Positions 34,908 to 43,518 of a DNA stretch of 64,000 nt are shown piece after piece (positions within the stretch are counted from its first letter, which is position 1; the number at the start of each line of letters is the position of its first letter). The notes below the pieces were generated by a model. The model ran no database searches and had not been told where the DNA came from. It was given only the letters and a program-made list of their open reading frames with translations. This DNA is from Streptomyces canus. GTDB lineage: Bacteria > Actinomycetota > Actinomycetes > Streptomycetales > Streptomycetaceae. A program made the position numbers and the translations under genes. The DNA is taken from the NCBI RefSeq assembly GCF_041435015.1, contig NZ_CP107989.1, forward strand, positions 8,246,001 through 8,310,000. The letters are read 5' to 3'.

Positions 34908-35732
34908 GTGATGACCACCACCCTGCGGCCGACCGAGCCGCTTCAGCACGGCTCCGACGGGGCGCTGTCCCGCCACTACACGGTGTGCGTGAACAGCCGT
35001 CCCGTCGGGGCGATACACCTCGCGACCCATCCGTCGTTCGGGCCGGTCGTGGCCCAGATCCGCGATCTGCGGATCGAGGAACCGGACCGCGGGCGCGGCC
35101 GGGGCACGGTCGCCGCGCTCGCCGCCGAGGAGGTGGCGCGGGGCTGGGGCTGCGGGCAGCTGGAGATCAGGGTCCCCGCCGACGCCGAGCCCGCGCTGCG
35201 GCTCGCCACCGTGCTCGGATACGTGCATCGCAACCGCGGTATGGAGAAGCGGCTCGGCGCCGCGCCCGAACTGCCCGCGGGCAGTCGCGGCAGGCCCATG
35301 ACGAAGGCCGAGTTCGGGCCGTGGGCGGAGCGCGGCATCGCGGAGTACACCCGGGACTGGGCCGACCGCGGGGTGCCCGAGACCGAGGCGAGGGCGAGGT
35401 CGGAGAGGGACAACGAACGGTTGACGGAGCGCGGCCTCGCGACCGAGGACGCGCTGTTCAGCGTGCTGGAGCACGACGGGGTCCGGGTCGGCATCCTGTG
35501 GGTGGAGTTCGTCGGCGACAAGGCGTTCGTCTACGACGTCGAGACCGAGGAGGCCTTCCGCGGCCATGGGCACGGCCGTTCGCTCATGCTGCTGGCCGAG
35601 GCCCAGACGATCGCCTCCGGCAGGCGGGTCCTTGGCCTCAACGTCTTCGCGGGCAACACACCGGCAGAGCGGCTGTACGAGTCGCTGGGCTACGAGACGG
35701 TGGGTTACTCGATGTACAAGAGCCTGCTCTGA
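34908..35732 (+). CDS. Double GNAT-domain acetyltransferase
   Basis: 274 residues from GTG 34908 (ATG 34911 also possible). Two acetyl-CoA-fold segments are seen: the first with RIEEPDRGRGRGTVAAL near residues 55-70, the second with VETEEAFRGHGHGRSLML near residues 210-230 and NTPAERLYESLGY after it. Only the second has a complete R-G-x-G-x-G loop; the first may be structural. Substrate unknown; it follows pabC by 48 bp and may share its transcript. Confidence 0.82.
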   Translation: MMTTTLRPTEPLQHGSDGALSRHYTVCVNSRPVGAIHLATHPSFGPVVAQIRDLRIEEPDRGRGRGTVAALAAEEVARGWGCGQLEIRVPADAEPALRLATVLGYVHRNRGMEKRLGAAPELPAGSRGRPMTKAEFGPWAERGIAEYTRDWADRGVPETEARARSERDNERLTERGLATEDALFSVLEHDGVRVGILWVEFVGDKAFVYDVETEEAFRGHGHGRSLMLLAEAQTIASGRRVLGLNVFAGNTPAERLYESLGYETVGYSMYKSLL

Positions 35733-35739
35733 GGCCGGC

Positions 35740-36261
35740 TCACTCAGGCCCGGCGAGCAGCCGGTCCGCGATCCGTTCGATCCGCTCGCGCAGCCCGTCC
35801 TGGCTCTTGCCGCCGTCGAGACGCTCGCCGTCGATGACGTACGTCGGGGTCCCGCTCACGCCGATCGCCTTGCCCTCGGCCTGGTCGGCGTCCACGATCA
35901 GGATGTGCCGGCCGTCGATCAGCGCGGTGTCGAACTCCTCGGCGTCGAGCCCCAGTTCACGGGCGACCTCGACCAGGAAGGGTTCGCCCGCACGGTCCAG
36001 CTCCTCCACCCGCCCCAGCACGGCCTCGACGAACTCCCAGCCCCTGCCCTGCTCCAGAGCCTCCTCGGCGGCCTGCGCGGCGGCGAAGGAGTGCTTGTTC
36101 TTCTCCAGCGGGAAGTGCCGCAGCCGCAGCTCCAGACGGTCGCCGTAACGGGCACGCAGGGCCCGGACGTCGTCCAGCGCGCCACGGCAGTCCGGGCACT
36201 GCAGGTCGCACCAGACATCGAGAACGGGCACGGCCGGACGGACGGGGGAGGGGTCGCTCAT
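35740..36261 (-). CDS. DsbA-like thiol-disulphide oxidoreductase
   Basis: 173 residues from ATG 36261. A thioredoxin fold with an inserted helical domain: active site CPDC near residue 22 (VWCDLQCPDC) and cis-Pro region GVSGTPTYVIDG near residues 135-146. There is no signal peptide, so a cytoplasmic FrnE-like role is likely. It should oxidise or isomerise disulphides, or act as a DsbA-fold transferase. The reading frame continues upstream to 36405 but without family similarity. Confidence 0.85.
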   Translation of the reverse strand: MSDPSPVRPAVPVLDVWCDLQCPDCRGALDDVRALRARYGDRLELRLRHFPLEKNKHSFAAAQAAEEALEQGRGWEFVEAVLGRVEELDRAGEPFLVEVARELGLDAEEFDTALIDGRHILIVDADQAEGKAIGVSGTPTYVIDGERLDGGKSQDGLRERIERIADRLLAGPE

Positions 36262-36485
36262 GGGCCCAGTCTCCCAGCTCCGGGCCACCCGTCCGAACCG
36301 ACCCCGGACGTCCACGACGGCATCCGCCTGCTTCGTCGGTACGACCCCGACCGGCACCTCGGGAGGAGGTGACCCGGAGATGTCCCTGATGTCCTGCCGG
36401 GGCATGGCCCGGCAGGGGTCGGGAGGTGCAGGATGGATAGGGACGAAGCGGCACGTTGCCGATCGAGCACCGCCTGGAGGGCCGG

Positions 36486-36935
36486 ATGATTGCCGAGACC
36501 GTCTGTTCCGCCGTCGCCGCGGCCGGCCTGGGCATCGCGGCGGTCACCGCGTACCGGAAGCGTTTCCTCGCGGCCACCCGTATCGCGGCCTACTCCCTTG
36601 TCCCGCTCGGCCTCGTGATGACCGGCGTCGTCGACTGGCTCGCGGACACCGCCTTCAGCCCGACGGCCTGGGCGGGCTTCTGCGTGCTCGGGCTGTCGTG
36701 GGTGCTGTTCTCGACCACGCGCGCGGTGGAGCGCCGCCGCGGCGGCACCCGCAAGGAGCGCAAGGCGGCCCGTGGCGCCCAGCAGGAGGCGGTGGCTCCC
36801 GCGGCCTCGGCACCCTCGCTCGGCCCGGCCGCCCGCACCCCGGCGGCCCGCCCCGCGGACAAGCCCCGGGCCACCGGGTCCGCCGGGGAGGACTTCAGTG
36901 ACATCGAGGCCATCCTGAAGAAGCACGGCATATGA
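36486..36935 (+). CDS. Two- or three-helix membrane protein with charged tail
   Basis: 149 residues from ATG 36486, chosen for GGAGG six bases before. Three hydrophobic stretches (AVAAAGLGIAAVTAY, AAYSLVPLGLVMTGVV, GFCVLGLSWVLFST) are followed by a basic, Ala/Pro-rich cytoplasmic tail ending in EDFSDIEAILKKHGI, a short conserved-looking amphipathic helix. No known family; such a tail could bind a partner. Confidence 0.72.
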   Translation: MIAETVCSAVAAAGLGIAAVTAYRKRFLAATRIAAYSLVPLGLVMTGVVDWLADTAFSPTAWAGFCVLGLSWVLFSTTRAVERRRGGTRKERKAARGAQQEAVAPAASAPSLGPAARTPAARPADKPRATGSAGEDFSDIEAILKKHGI

Positions 36936-37091
36936 GGGTCGCGCGGTGAACTGAAACGTTCGCAGTAGGGTCCGCACCCGTCCGTAAGCGATCACGACTC
37001 GAAACGGACATCACGGAATCCGGCGAACTCCCGCCCATTTCGGGCGTGTTGATCGCGCCGGGGCCGTCGGCTGCGCCATCATCGCCGCGAG

Positions 37092-37244
37092 ATGCTGGAC
37101 ACCGAACAGAGCGACACCGCGCCGCCGCAGGACGAGCCGCGTGGATGCCTTTTCGCCCTTTCCCAGCCACCGCTGATGATCTTCCTTGCGGTGATCGGGT
37201 GTCTGCTGCTCATGGCTGCGCTGCACGACCTGCTGCTGCTCTGA
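37092..37244 (+). CDS. Small single-pass membrane protein (50 residues)
   Basis: MLDTEQSDTAPP then a Cys-containing helix of about 25 hydrophobic residues (LMIFLAVIGCLLLMAAL) and a Leu-rich end. It is below the usual ORF cutoff but has a clear start, codon use with G/C third positions, and resembles a small protein I associate with other Streptomyces genomes. No strong ribosome site; translation may start close to the transcript end. Function unknown. Confidence 0.6.
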   Translation: MLDTEQSDTAPPQDEPRGCLFALSQPPLMIFLAVIGCLLLMAALHDLLLL

Positions 37245-37324
37245 GCCGTACCCGTGGGTCCCCGGCGTCACCCGCCGGGGACCACGTCGACCATCCCGCC
37301 GACGCCAAGCCCGGCCGCCGGGCC

Positions 37325-37885
37325 TCAGCCGGCGGCCTCCTTGCGCCGCGCCCGATAAGCGGCCACATGCAGACGGTTTCCGCAGGTCCGGCTGTCGCAG
37401 TAGCGCCGTGAGCGGTTGCGGGACAGGTCGACGAAGGCCCGTCGGCAGTCGGGCGCCTCACAGCGCCGCAGCCGCTCCTGTTCCCCGGCCACCACGAAGA
37501 ACGCCAGCGCCATCCCGCAGTCGGCCGCCAGGTGGTCGGCGACGGAGGCGCCCGGCGCGAAGTAGTGCACATGCCAGTCGTAGCCGTCGTGATCCGTGAG
37601 CTGGGGGGTGGTGCCCGCGGCGGCGACCAGGTCGTTGATCAGCGCGGCGGCTGCCCGGGCCTCCGGGGCGGCGAAGACCGAGGCGAACCGGCCGCGGATC
37701 TTGCGCACGGCGGTCAGATCGAACTCCGAGAGCACCCCGACATCACTGATCTCGTGGTTTCGTACGAAATCCTCGAGCGCCGCGACATCCGGCAGCCCGT
37801 CCGGCGCCGCGTCGTCCTCCGGTGCGGTGTTCACCAGATCGACCACGGTGTCGAGGGCGCACCGGGTGTCGTGGGTGATCAGCAC
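37325..37885 (-). CDS. CGNR zinc-finger protein
   Basis: 186 residues. The N-terminal all-helical domain (ABATE type) precedes a C-terminal zinc finger: CEAPDCRRAFVD ... RRYCDSRTCGNRLHVAAYR, with two Cys pairs and the CGNR signature. Members are probable DNA-binding regulators in actinobacteria, possibly sensing small molecules through the N-terminal domain. It is a single leftward gene downstream of a 50-bp palindrome. Confidence 0.86.
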   Translation of the reverse strand: MLITHDTRCALDTVVDLVNTAPEDDAAPDGLPDVAALEDFVRNHEISDVGVLSEFDLTAVRKIRGRFASVFAAPEARAAAALINDLVAAAGTTPQLTDHDGYDWHVHYFAPGASVADHLAADCGMALAFFVVAGEQERLRRCEAPDCRRAFVDLSRNRSRRYCDSRTCGNRLHVAAYRARRKEAAG

Positions 37886-37971
37886 GATTCGCTCCCTGGC
37901 CTGGGGGTCGGGCGAACGCCCGCCGATGCTGGCCGATGGTAGTGGCTCGCCGGACCCCGGTGACGGGTAGC

Positions 37972-38021
37972 ACGACAGGCGCCGTGGCTGCGGAGCGCTC
38001 CGCAGCCACGGCGCCTGTCGT
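37972..38021. terminator. Perfect 50-bp palindrome downstream of ssgB
   Basis: Arms of 25 bases (37972-37996 and 37997-38021) are exact complements with no spacer. It lies 76 bp after the ssgB stop, between ssgB and the CGNR gene. As RNA it forms a very stable hairpin, which suits a terminator; the length and perfection are exceptional. Confidence 0.75.
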
Positions 38022-38096
38022 TCCCTATGCGGTTGTACCTGCCCGAGCCGTCTCCCCGAGTGGACGGCGCCGGGCGGCTCTGTGGGACCTCGCCCC

Positions 38097-38510
38097 CTAG
38101 CTTTCCGCCAGGATGTGCGAGAGCTCCTGATCCAGATCGAAGTGCCGGTGCTCCGTGCCCGGGGGCACGGCGGCGTCCGTCCGCTTCAGGAACGATTCCA
38201 GGGCCCGCGCCGGGGCCTCGAGCAGTGCCTCGCCCTCAGGGGAGCTCAGGGCGATGCAGACGACGCCCTGACCGTGACTGCGCGACGGCCAGACTCGGAC
38301 GTCGCCGGTTCCGGTGGGCCGGTGCAGGCCCTCCGCGAGGAGGTCGCGGGCGAACACCCACTCGACGGTTTCCTCGGCTCCGGTGTGGAAGGTGGCGTGC
38401 ACGGCGTAGGGGTCGGCCGTGTCGTACCGCAGGCCTGCGGGGACAGGCAGGGAGGACTCGCTCGACACAACGAGGCGCAGGTGCAGCTCGCAGCTGACCG
38501 TGGTGTTCAT
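38097..38510 (-). CDS. ssgB: Sporulation protein SsgB
   Basis: 137 residues from ATG 38510. The sequence (MNTTVSCELHLRL, VHATFHTGAEETVEWVF, HGQGVVCIALSSPEGEALLE, ending SHILAES) is that of the highly conserved SsgB as I know it. SsgB, placed by SsgA, recruits FtsZ to future septum sites in aerial hyphae and so starts sporulation division. Length equals the family norm. An in-frame extension to 38576 is not supported. AAAGG lies about 11 bases before the ATG. Its presence points to a sporulating actinomycete. Confidence 0.96.
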   Translation of the reverse strand: MNTTVSCELHLRLVVSSESSLPVPAGLRYDTADPYAVHATFHTGAEETVEWVFARDLLAEGLHRPTGTGDVRVWPSRSHGQGVVCIALSSPEGEALLEAPARALESFLKRTDAAVPPGTEHRHFDLDQELSHILAES

Positions 38511-38701
38511 AAGCGCCAGGGCCTTTCGCTCAGTGTGCGCTCGGGGATTCGCACGTCGGCGAAATCGACATGCCACCTACGGTGCCGTTGTAAACCCCTC
38601 TGAGTGTTTTGCGTGCCTTTACGTAACTCTTCCGGCCGAGCGCCTCTTCGAGAGGTACGACCATTCCGGTGACTGGTTTCTCTCGGGTAGGGTTTGGCTG
38701 T

Positions 38702-39163
38702 ATGAATACGGGGAGTGACGAGCCGGGCGAGGTCGCCGTGTCAGCGGACGAGGGGACCGGCGAGAAGCCGGACGGGGCGAAGGACGGTCAGGGGCTCGGC
38801 TCGCGGGCGCCGGAGTTCGTCAAGGCGCGTCGCCTGTTGCATCTGAGCTGGCAGGTCCTCATCTTCGTCATCGGCCTGGCGGTCGTGGTGGCGGGCATCA
38901 TCATGCTGCCGCTGCCCGGACCCGGGTGGGTCGTGATCTTCGGCGGTATGGCGATCTGGGCGACCGAGTTCGTCTGGGCCCAGCTCGTGCTCCGCTGGAC
39001 CAAGCGCAAGGTGACCGAGGCGGCCCAGCGCGCCCTCGATCCCAGGGTGCGGCGGCGGAACATCACCCTGACCGTGATCGGCCTGGTGATCGTGGCCGCG
39101 ATCCTCGGGGTCTACCTCTGGAAGTTCGGCTTCGAGATGCCCTGGAACATCAAGAACCAGTGA
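38702..39163 (+). CDS. PGPGW/TIGR02611-type membrane protein
   Basis: 153 residues from ATG 38702. An acidic 40-residue N-terminus leads to membrane helices with PLPGPGWVVIFGGMAIWATEF, the family signature, then a basic loop (RKVTEAAQRALDPRVRRR) and a final helix. The ATG is close behind TAGGGT (38688-38693), a possible -10, so the message may have no leader. Family function unknown. It ends 77 bp before tRNA-Val. Confidence 0.82.
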   Translation: MNTGSDEPGEVAVSADEGTGEKPDGAKDGQGLGSRAPEFVKARRLLHLSWQVLIFVIGLAVVVAGIIMLPLPGPGWVVIFGGMAIWATEFVWAQLVLRWTKRKVTEAAQRALDPRVRRRNITLTVIGLVIVAAILGVYLWKFGFEMPWNIKNQ

Positions 39164-39239
39164 GCCGCGCGGGGGTGCCCAGGCTGTCACCGCTGTTCAC
39201 GGGCACCCCCTGACATGGGGTAATCTTCTTCCTGCGTCC

Positions 39240-39311
39240 GGGCGATTAGCTCAGTGGGAGAGCGCTTCGTTCACACCGAAGAGGTCACTGGTTCGAACCC
39301 AGTATCGCCCA
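39240..39311 (+). tRNA. tRNA-Val (CAC)
   Basis: 72 nt, acceptor GGGCGAT/ATCGCCC, discriminator A, anticodon CAC at 39272-39274; CCA not encoded. An identical gene is at 49272. Confidence 0.96.
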
Positions 39312-39317
39312 CCCGGA

Positions 39318-39355
39318 CCGACGGCCCGTCTGCGAGAACGCGGACGGGCCGTCGG
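39318..39355 (+). terminator. Hairpin after tRNA-Val
   Basis: CCGACGGCCCGTC (39318-39330) pairs with 39343-39355 around a 12-base loop. Confidence 0.75.
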
Positions 39356-39600
39356 CATGTCCGGGGGTCGATGCGAAGGCCGGGAGCCGCCGGCCCCGCT
39401 CGCGTGACCGTCCGCAGCGACGCCCCCGCGCCGCCCGTTCTTTTTCGGCCGCCCGCCGATCCCGTACGGCGGCCTGCGTCCTGTTCGACGGGCCGATCCC
39501 ATGTCTCTCACCTGGGTAGTCGTCAGTTCCCGGACGGCACCCGGCTGTTGGAGGCGCGCCGACGTCTCACCACACTCAGAAGAAATTCCTGTCCGAATCA

Positions 39601-39660
39601 TTGACGCACTCCCGGGCCCTCCGTAGCTTGTGCCAGCAAGCGCTTACTTGAAACGATTCA
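39601..39660 (+). promoter_or_regulatory. Promoter and LacI-type operators of the carbohydrate locus
   Basis: TTGACG (39601-39606) and TAGCTT (39624-39629) are 17 bp apart. Just downstream are AAGCGCTT (39638-39645, perfect palindrome) and TGAA-ACGA-TTCA (39649-39660), which has the central CG and TGAA/TTCA arms of LacI-family sites. A repressor there would block the start of transcription. The rest of the 383-bp spacer after the tRNA terminator shows nothing recognisable. Confidence 0.6.
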
Positions 39661-39694
39661 TGCAGGCGGCGACGCTGCGGGGAGGGGCCCGACT

Positions 39695-40984
39695 GTGGGA
39701 ACCAGCAGGAATGTTGAGAGGCGAACGATCCTGAAGGCGGCCGGGGCTACGGCGGCGACGCTGGGGCTGGCCGCGACGACCGGGTGCGGAGGTGGCAGCG
39801 GCAGTTCCGGAGACGGAACGGTGACACTGCGTTACGCCTGGTGGGGTGGCGAGCCGCGCACCATCGCCATCAAGAAGACCATCGCGCTCTTCGAGAAGAA
39901 GTACCCGAAGATCAAGATCAAGCCTGAATTCACCGACTATCAGGCGTTCTGGGAGAAGTTCCAGACCCAGGCCTCCGGCGGGAATCCGCCGGACGTATTC
40001 CAGAATGCGGTCGGTTTCCTGCGCAAGTACGACAAGCGCGGAGTTCTGCTGGATCTCAAGTCGCAGGCGGACGCCGGGAATCTGAGCCTGGACAACTTCC
40101 GCAACGGCATTCTGGTGAACGGTCAGGTCGACGGCAAGCAGCTCGGTATCCCCGTCGGCGCCAACACCATGGCGCTCGTCATCGACCTCAAGGCCTTCAA
40201 GAAGGCGGGCGTCGAGGCGAAGATGGGCTGGACCTGGGACGAGTACTTCGCCGCGCTCCAGACGATCCAGGACAAGCTGAAGATCTCCGGTGACACCGGT
40301 TACCACGGCATCATGTACCTGTACGACCTGTATCTGCGGCAGAACGGCAAGGCGTTCTTCACCGACTCCGACCTCGGTTTCACCGAGGACGATCTGACGC
40401 AGTGGTGGACGGACGCCTACAAGCGCGTGAAGTCCGGGCTGGTCGCCGACCCGAAGAAGATCGAGCAGGTCCAACCCAAGTCGGGTCTGTCGGCCGGGCT
40501 CGCCGCTTCCGAGTTCACCTGGGACAACTTCTCCATCCGCTACGAGGGTGAGGGCGAGTCGGACTACGGGCTCGCGCCGATCCCCACCACGGACGGCAAG
40601 CACACCGGCCAGTACCTCGGTTCGCTGATGCTCAGCGCCTTCGCCGGGACCAAGCACCCCAAGGAAGCCGCCCAGTTCATCTCCTTCATGGTCCACGACC
40701 CCGAGGTCGGCAAGATCATGGGCTACGACCGCGGCATCCTCGCCACGACCGAGCAGTACGACGCGTTCACGCCCACCGACGCCAACAACAAGGGCGTCAA
40801 GGCGTACGAGGAAGAGGTCGCCAAGGCCGGCGTGCTCGGGAAGATCACCCCGCACCCGTCGGGCGCCGATGTCATCGAGGCGGCGTTCCTGCGGATCGGC
40901 GGCGAGGTCTCCCAGGGCAAGACCAAGCCGGCCGACGCCGCCAAGGCGCTGTTCAGCGAGTCCAAGGCCGCGTTCGCGGGCTGA
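39695..40984 (+). CDS. Sugar ABC transporter, solute-binding lipoprotein
   Basis: 429 residues from GTG 39695, with GGAGGGG upstream. Twin-arginine and lipoprotein signals combine: ERRTILKAAG at residues 8-17 and Cys31 after TTG, so a Tat-exported lipoprotein is likely. The mature part is a family 1 (MalE-like) binding protein: LRYAWWGGEPRT, KIKIKPEFTDYQAFWEKFQTQ-type start, ANTMALVIDLKAFKKAG, GAPI-like LAPIPTTDG. It presents an oligosaccharide to the two permeases that follow. The exolyase-like gene in the same unit suggests a rhamnogalacturonan oligomer as ligand. Confidence 0.93.
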   Translation: MGTSRNVERRTILKAAGATAATLGLAATTGCGGGSGSSGDGTVTLRYAWWGGEPRTIAIKKTIALFEKKYPKIKIKPEFTDYQAFWEKFQTQASGGNPPDVFQNAVGFLRKYDKRGVLLDLKSQADAGNLSLDNFRNGILVNGQVDGKQLGIPVGANTMALVIDLKAFKKAGVEAKMGWTWDEYFAALQTIQDKLKISGDTGYHGIMYLYDLYLRQNGKAFFTDSDLGFTEDDLTQWWTDAYKRVKSGLVADPKKIEQVQPKSGLSAGLAASEFTWDNFSIRYEGEGESDYGLAPIPTTDGKHTGQYLGSLMLSAFAGTKHPKEAAQFISFMVHDPEVGKIMGYDRGILATTEQYDAFTPTDANNKGVKAYEEEVAKAGVLGKITPHPSGADVIEAAFLRIGGEVSQGKTKPADAAKALFSESKAAFAG

Positions 40985-40998
40985 GGGGACGTACCACC

Positions 40999-41955
40999 AT
41001 GACGCTCGTCAAGGAAGCGCCCGTGCGCCCGGCGAAGAAGCGGTCCGCCGCTCCTGCCGCCGGGCGGCGCGGGCGGCGCCGCGAGAACCTCGCCGGCTAT
41101 CTCTTCATGTCGCCGTGGATCGCGGGGTTCCTGGTCCTCACGGCGGGGCCGATGATCGCGTCGCTGTACTACGCGTTCACCCGGTACAACCTGTTCACCC
41201 CGCCCGAGTGGGTGGGCTTCGACAACTTCACGACGATGTTCCAGGACCCGCGCTGGCAGAAGTCGGTCGAGGTCACGCTCAAGTACGTCGTCGTGGCCAC
41301 ACCGCTGAAGCTGCTGCTCGCGCTCGGCGTCGCGCTGCTGCTCGCGCAGAAGCGGCGCGGGCAGGGGCTGTACCGGGCCGCGTTCTACATGCCCTCGCTC
41401 ATCGGCGCCAGCGTCTCCGTCGGCTTCGTGTGGCGGGCGCTGTTCTCGGACGACGCGATCGTGGATCGCACGCAGAAGGTCTTCGGACTGGACGTGGGTG
41501 GCTGGATCGGTAACCCGGACTACGTCCTGTACTCCCTGGTGGCCCTGAGCATCTGGCAGTTCGGCGCGCCGATGGTCATCTTCCTCGCCGGTCTCAAGCA
41601 GGTGCCGCAGGAGCTGTACGAGGCCGCCGAGATGGACGGGGCCGGTCCCCTCCGGCGGTTCTGGAACATCACGCTGCCGATGATCTCCCCGGTGCTGTTC
41701 TTCAACGTGCTGCTGGAGTCCATCCACGCGTTCCAGGTGTTCGGGTCCGCGTACGTGGTCTCCAACACCCAGTGCGGGCCGGCCGACGCCACCCTCGTCT
41801 ACACCTGCTACCTCTACCAGAAGGGCTTCAAGGAGGCCCAGATGGGCTTCGCCTCCGCGATGGCCTGGTCGCTGGTGGTCGCGGTGGCGCTGGTGACGGC
41901 GGTGCTGTTCTGGTCGCAGAAGAAGTGGGTGCACTACGAGGAGGCCGCCAAGTGA
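40999..41955 (+). CDS. Sugar ABC transporter permease 1 (MalF type)
   Basis: 318 residues, 14 bp after the binding-protein gene. Six membrane segments after a basic N-terminus; the EAA loop is YEAAEMDGAGPLRRFWNITLPM. CUT1 family. No ATPase gene is in the operon, so a shared MsiK-type ATPase encoded elsewhere, as is usual in Streptomyces, probably powers it. Overlaps the next gene by 4 bases (GTGA). Confidence 0.93.
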   Translation: MTLVKEAPVRPAKKRSAAPAAGRRGRRRENLAGYLFMSPWIAGFLVLTAGPMIASLYYAFTRYNLFTPPEWVGFDNFTTMFQDPRWQKSVEVTLKYVVVATPLKLLLALGVALLLAQKRRGQGLYRAAFYMPSLIGASVSVGFVWRALFSDDAIVDRTQKVFGLDVGGWIGNPDYVLYSLVALSIWQFGAPMVIFLAGLKQVPQELYEAAEMDGAGPLRRFWNITLPMISPVLFFNVLLESIHAFQVFGSAYVVSNTQCGPADATLVYTCYLYQKGFKEAQMGFASAMAWSLVVAVALVTAVLFWSQKKWVHYEEAAK

Positions 41956-42824
41956 CCACCGTCAGCCCTCCCGTCGTGCGCACCGCGAACGAGCGACGGC
42001 GCACCGGATCGATCGCCTGGCACGTGGGCGCGCTCGCCGTCCTCGCGGTCGTCCTGTACCCCGTGATCTGGGTGCTCGGCGCCTCGTTCAAGCCCAGCAA
42101 GGACATCATCGCCAGCATCGACCTGCTGCCGTCCAAGCCGGTCTGGGCGAACTTCTCCGGTCTCGCCGACGGCATCTCCGGCATCTCCATCGGCACGTTC
42201 TTCACGAACTCGCTGATGTACGCGGGCCTCGCCGTGGCCGGTGTCGTGATCTCCAGCTCGCTGACCGCGTACGCCTTCGCCAAGATCAGGTTCGCCGGGC
42301 GGAACCTGCTGTTCACCCTGATGATCGGCACACTGCTGCTGCCGTATCACGTGCTGCTCATCCCGCAGTACGTGATGTTCCGCAAGCTGGAACTCGTCGA
42401 CACGCTGGTGCCGCTCGTGGCCGGCAAGTTCCTCGCGACGGAGGCGTTCTTCGTCTTCCTGATGGTGCAGTTCATGCGCGGACTGCCGCGCGAGCTGGAC
42501 GAGGCCGCCAAGCTCGACGGCTGCGGGCACCTGAGGACCTACTGGTCGATCGTGCTGCCGCTGTGCCGCCCCGCCCTCATCACCAGCGCCATCTTCACCT
42601 TCATCAACGCGTGGAACGACTTCATGGGGCCGTTGATCTACCTCAACACTCCCGACAAGTACACCGTCTCGCTGGGCCTGATGATGTTCCGCGATCAGGA
42701 GGGCATCTCCAACTACGGCAGCATGATCGCGATGTCGCTGGTGGCGCTGGTGCCGGTCATCGCCTTCTTCATGGCCTTCCAGCGCTACCTCATCGACGGC
42801 ATGGCGACGTCCGGACTGAAGTGA
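41952..42824 (+). CDS. Sugar ABC transporter permease 2 (MalG type)
   Basis: 290 residues from GTG 41952. Six helices; EAA loop DEAAKLDGCGHLRTYWSIVLPL. Forms the heterodimer with permease 1. The C-terminus (QRYLIDGMATSGLK) is the standard MalG-type ending. Confidence 0.93.
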   Translation: MTTVSPPVVRTANERRRTGSIAWHVGALAVLAVVLYPVIWVLGASFKPSKDIIASIDLLPSKPVWANFSGLADGISGISIGTFFTNSLMYAGLAVAGVVISSSLTAYAFAKIRFAGRNLLFTLMIGTLLLPYHVLLIPQYVMFRKLELVDTLVPLVAGKFLATEAFFVFLMVQFMRGLPRELDEAAKLDGCGHLRTYWSIVLPLCRPALITSAIFTFINAWNDFMGPLIYLNTPDKYTVSLGLMMFRDQEGISNYGSMIAMSLVALVPVIAFFMAFQRYLIDGMATSGLK

Positions 42825-42834
42825 GGCGGTCAGC

Positions 42835-43431
42835 ATGGCGCAAGCGCGTGTGAAGGCGCGTCGCAGGTCCTCCGTGTTCGGCGGCGAGCGCTTCGCTCTC
42901 TTCGCCGAGACCCTGCTCACCGGCGTGTGGATCGCCGTGACCTGTCTCGGACTCGTCACCTACCCGGCGGCCTTCGCCGCCGGGGCACGGCATCTGCGGC
43001 GTCGTACGGGCCATGAGGGCGGCGGCTGGCGGGAGTTCGTCGCGGACTTCCGTACGGCCGTGCGCCGCGGGTGGCTCGTCGGGGTCGCCGGGTGGGTCGC
43101 GGGGGCCGCGGTCTGGGTGGACGTCCAGGCCGCGCGGGCCGGGATCCCCGGCGGCCCTCTCGTCGGGGCCGTCGGCCTGTTCGCGCTGATCGGCCTCGCG
43201 GTGGCCGGGCTGCGCGCGGCGGCGGTCTGGACACCGGGCGCGTCCTGGCGGGCGCTGCTCGCGGACGCCGTACGCCGGACCCTGCGCGACCCCGCCGGGT
43301 CCTTCCTGATCGTCGCCGGCCTGGCCGTCGTGGCCCTGTCCGCAGGGTTCATCGCGCCGCTGGCGGTCCCGGTCCTCGGGGCCGTCGCGGCGGCGGCCGT
43401 AGCCGTGGAGGAACGCTACCGGCGCCGCTGA
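42835..43431 (+). CDS. YesL/DUF624-like membrane protein
   Basis: 198 residues with about five membrane segments. The patterns TYPAAFAAGARHLRRR and WREFVADFRTAVRRGWLVG resemble the YesL/DUF624 group, whose genes sit beside oligosaccharide (often rhamnogalacturonan) importers, including the Bacillus yes locus. It starts 10 bp after permease 2. Biochemical role unknown; an accessory of uptake is the usual guess. Confidence 0.75.
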   Translation: MAQARVKARRRSSVFGGERFALFAETLLTGVWIAVTCLGLVTYPAAFAAGARHLRRRTGHEGGGWREFVADFRTAVRRGWLVGVAGWVAGAAVWVDVQAARAGIPGGPLVGAVGLFALIGLAVAGLRAAAVWTPGASWRALLADAVRRTLRDPAGSFLIVAGLAVVALSAGFIAPLAVPVLGAVAAAAVAVEERYRRR

Positions 43432-43518
43432 CGCGCGGTGCCCCGATCCAGGTCGGCGCCCGGGCGCCGCACCTCTCTCTGTCATGCCCCTGACCATCCG
43501 CACATGGAAGGAATGGCC

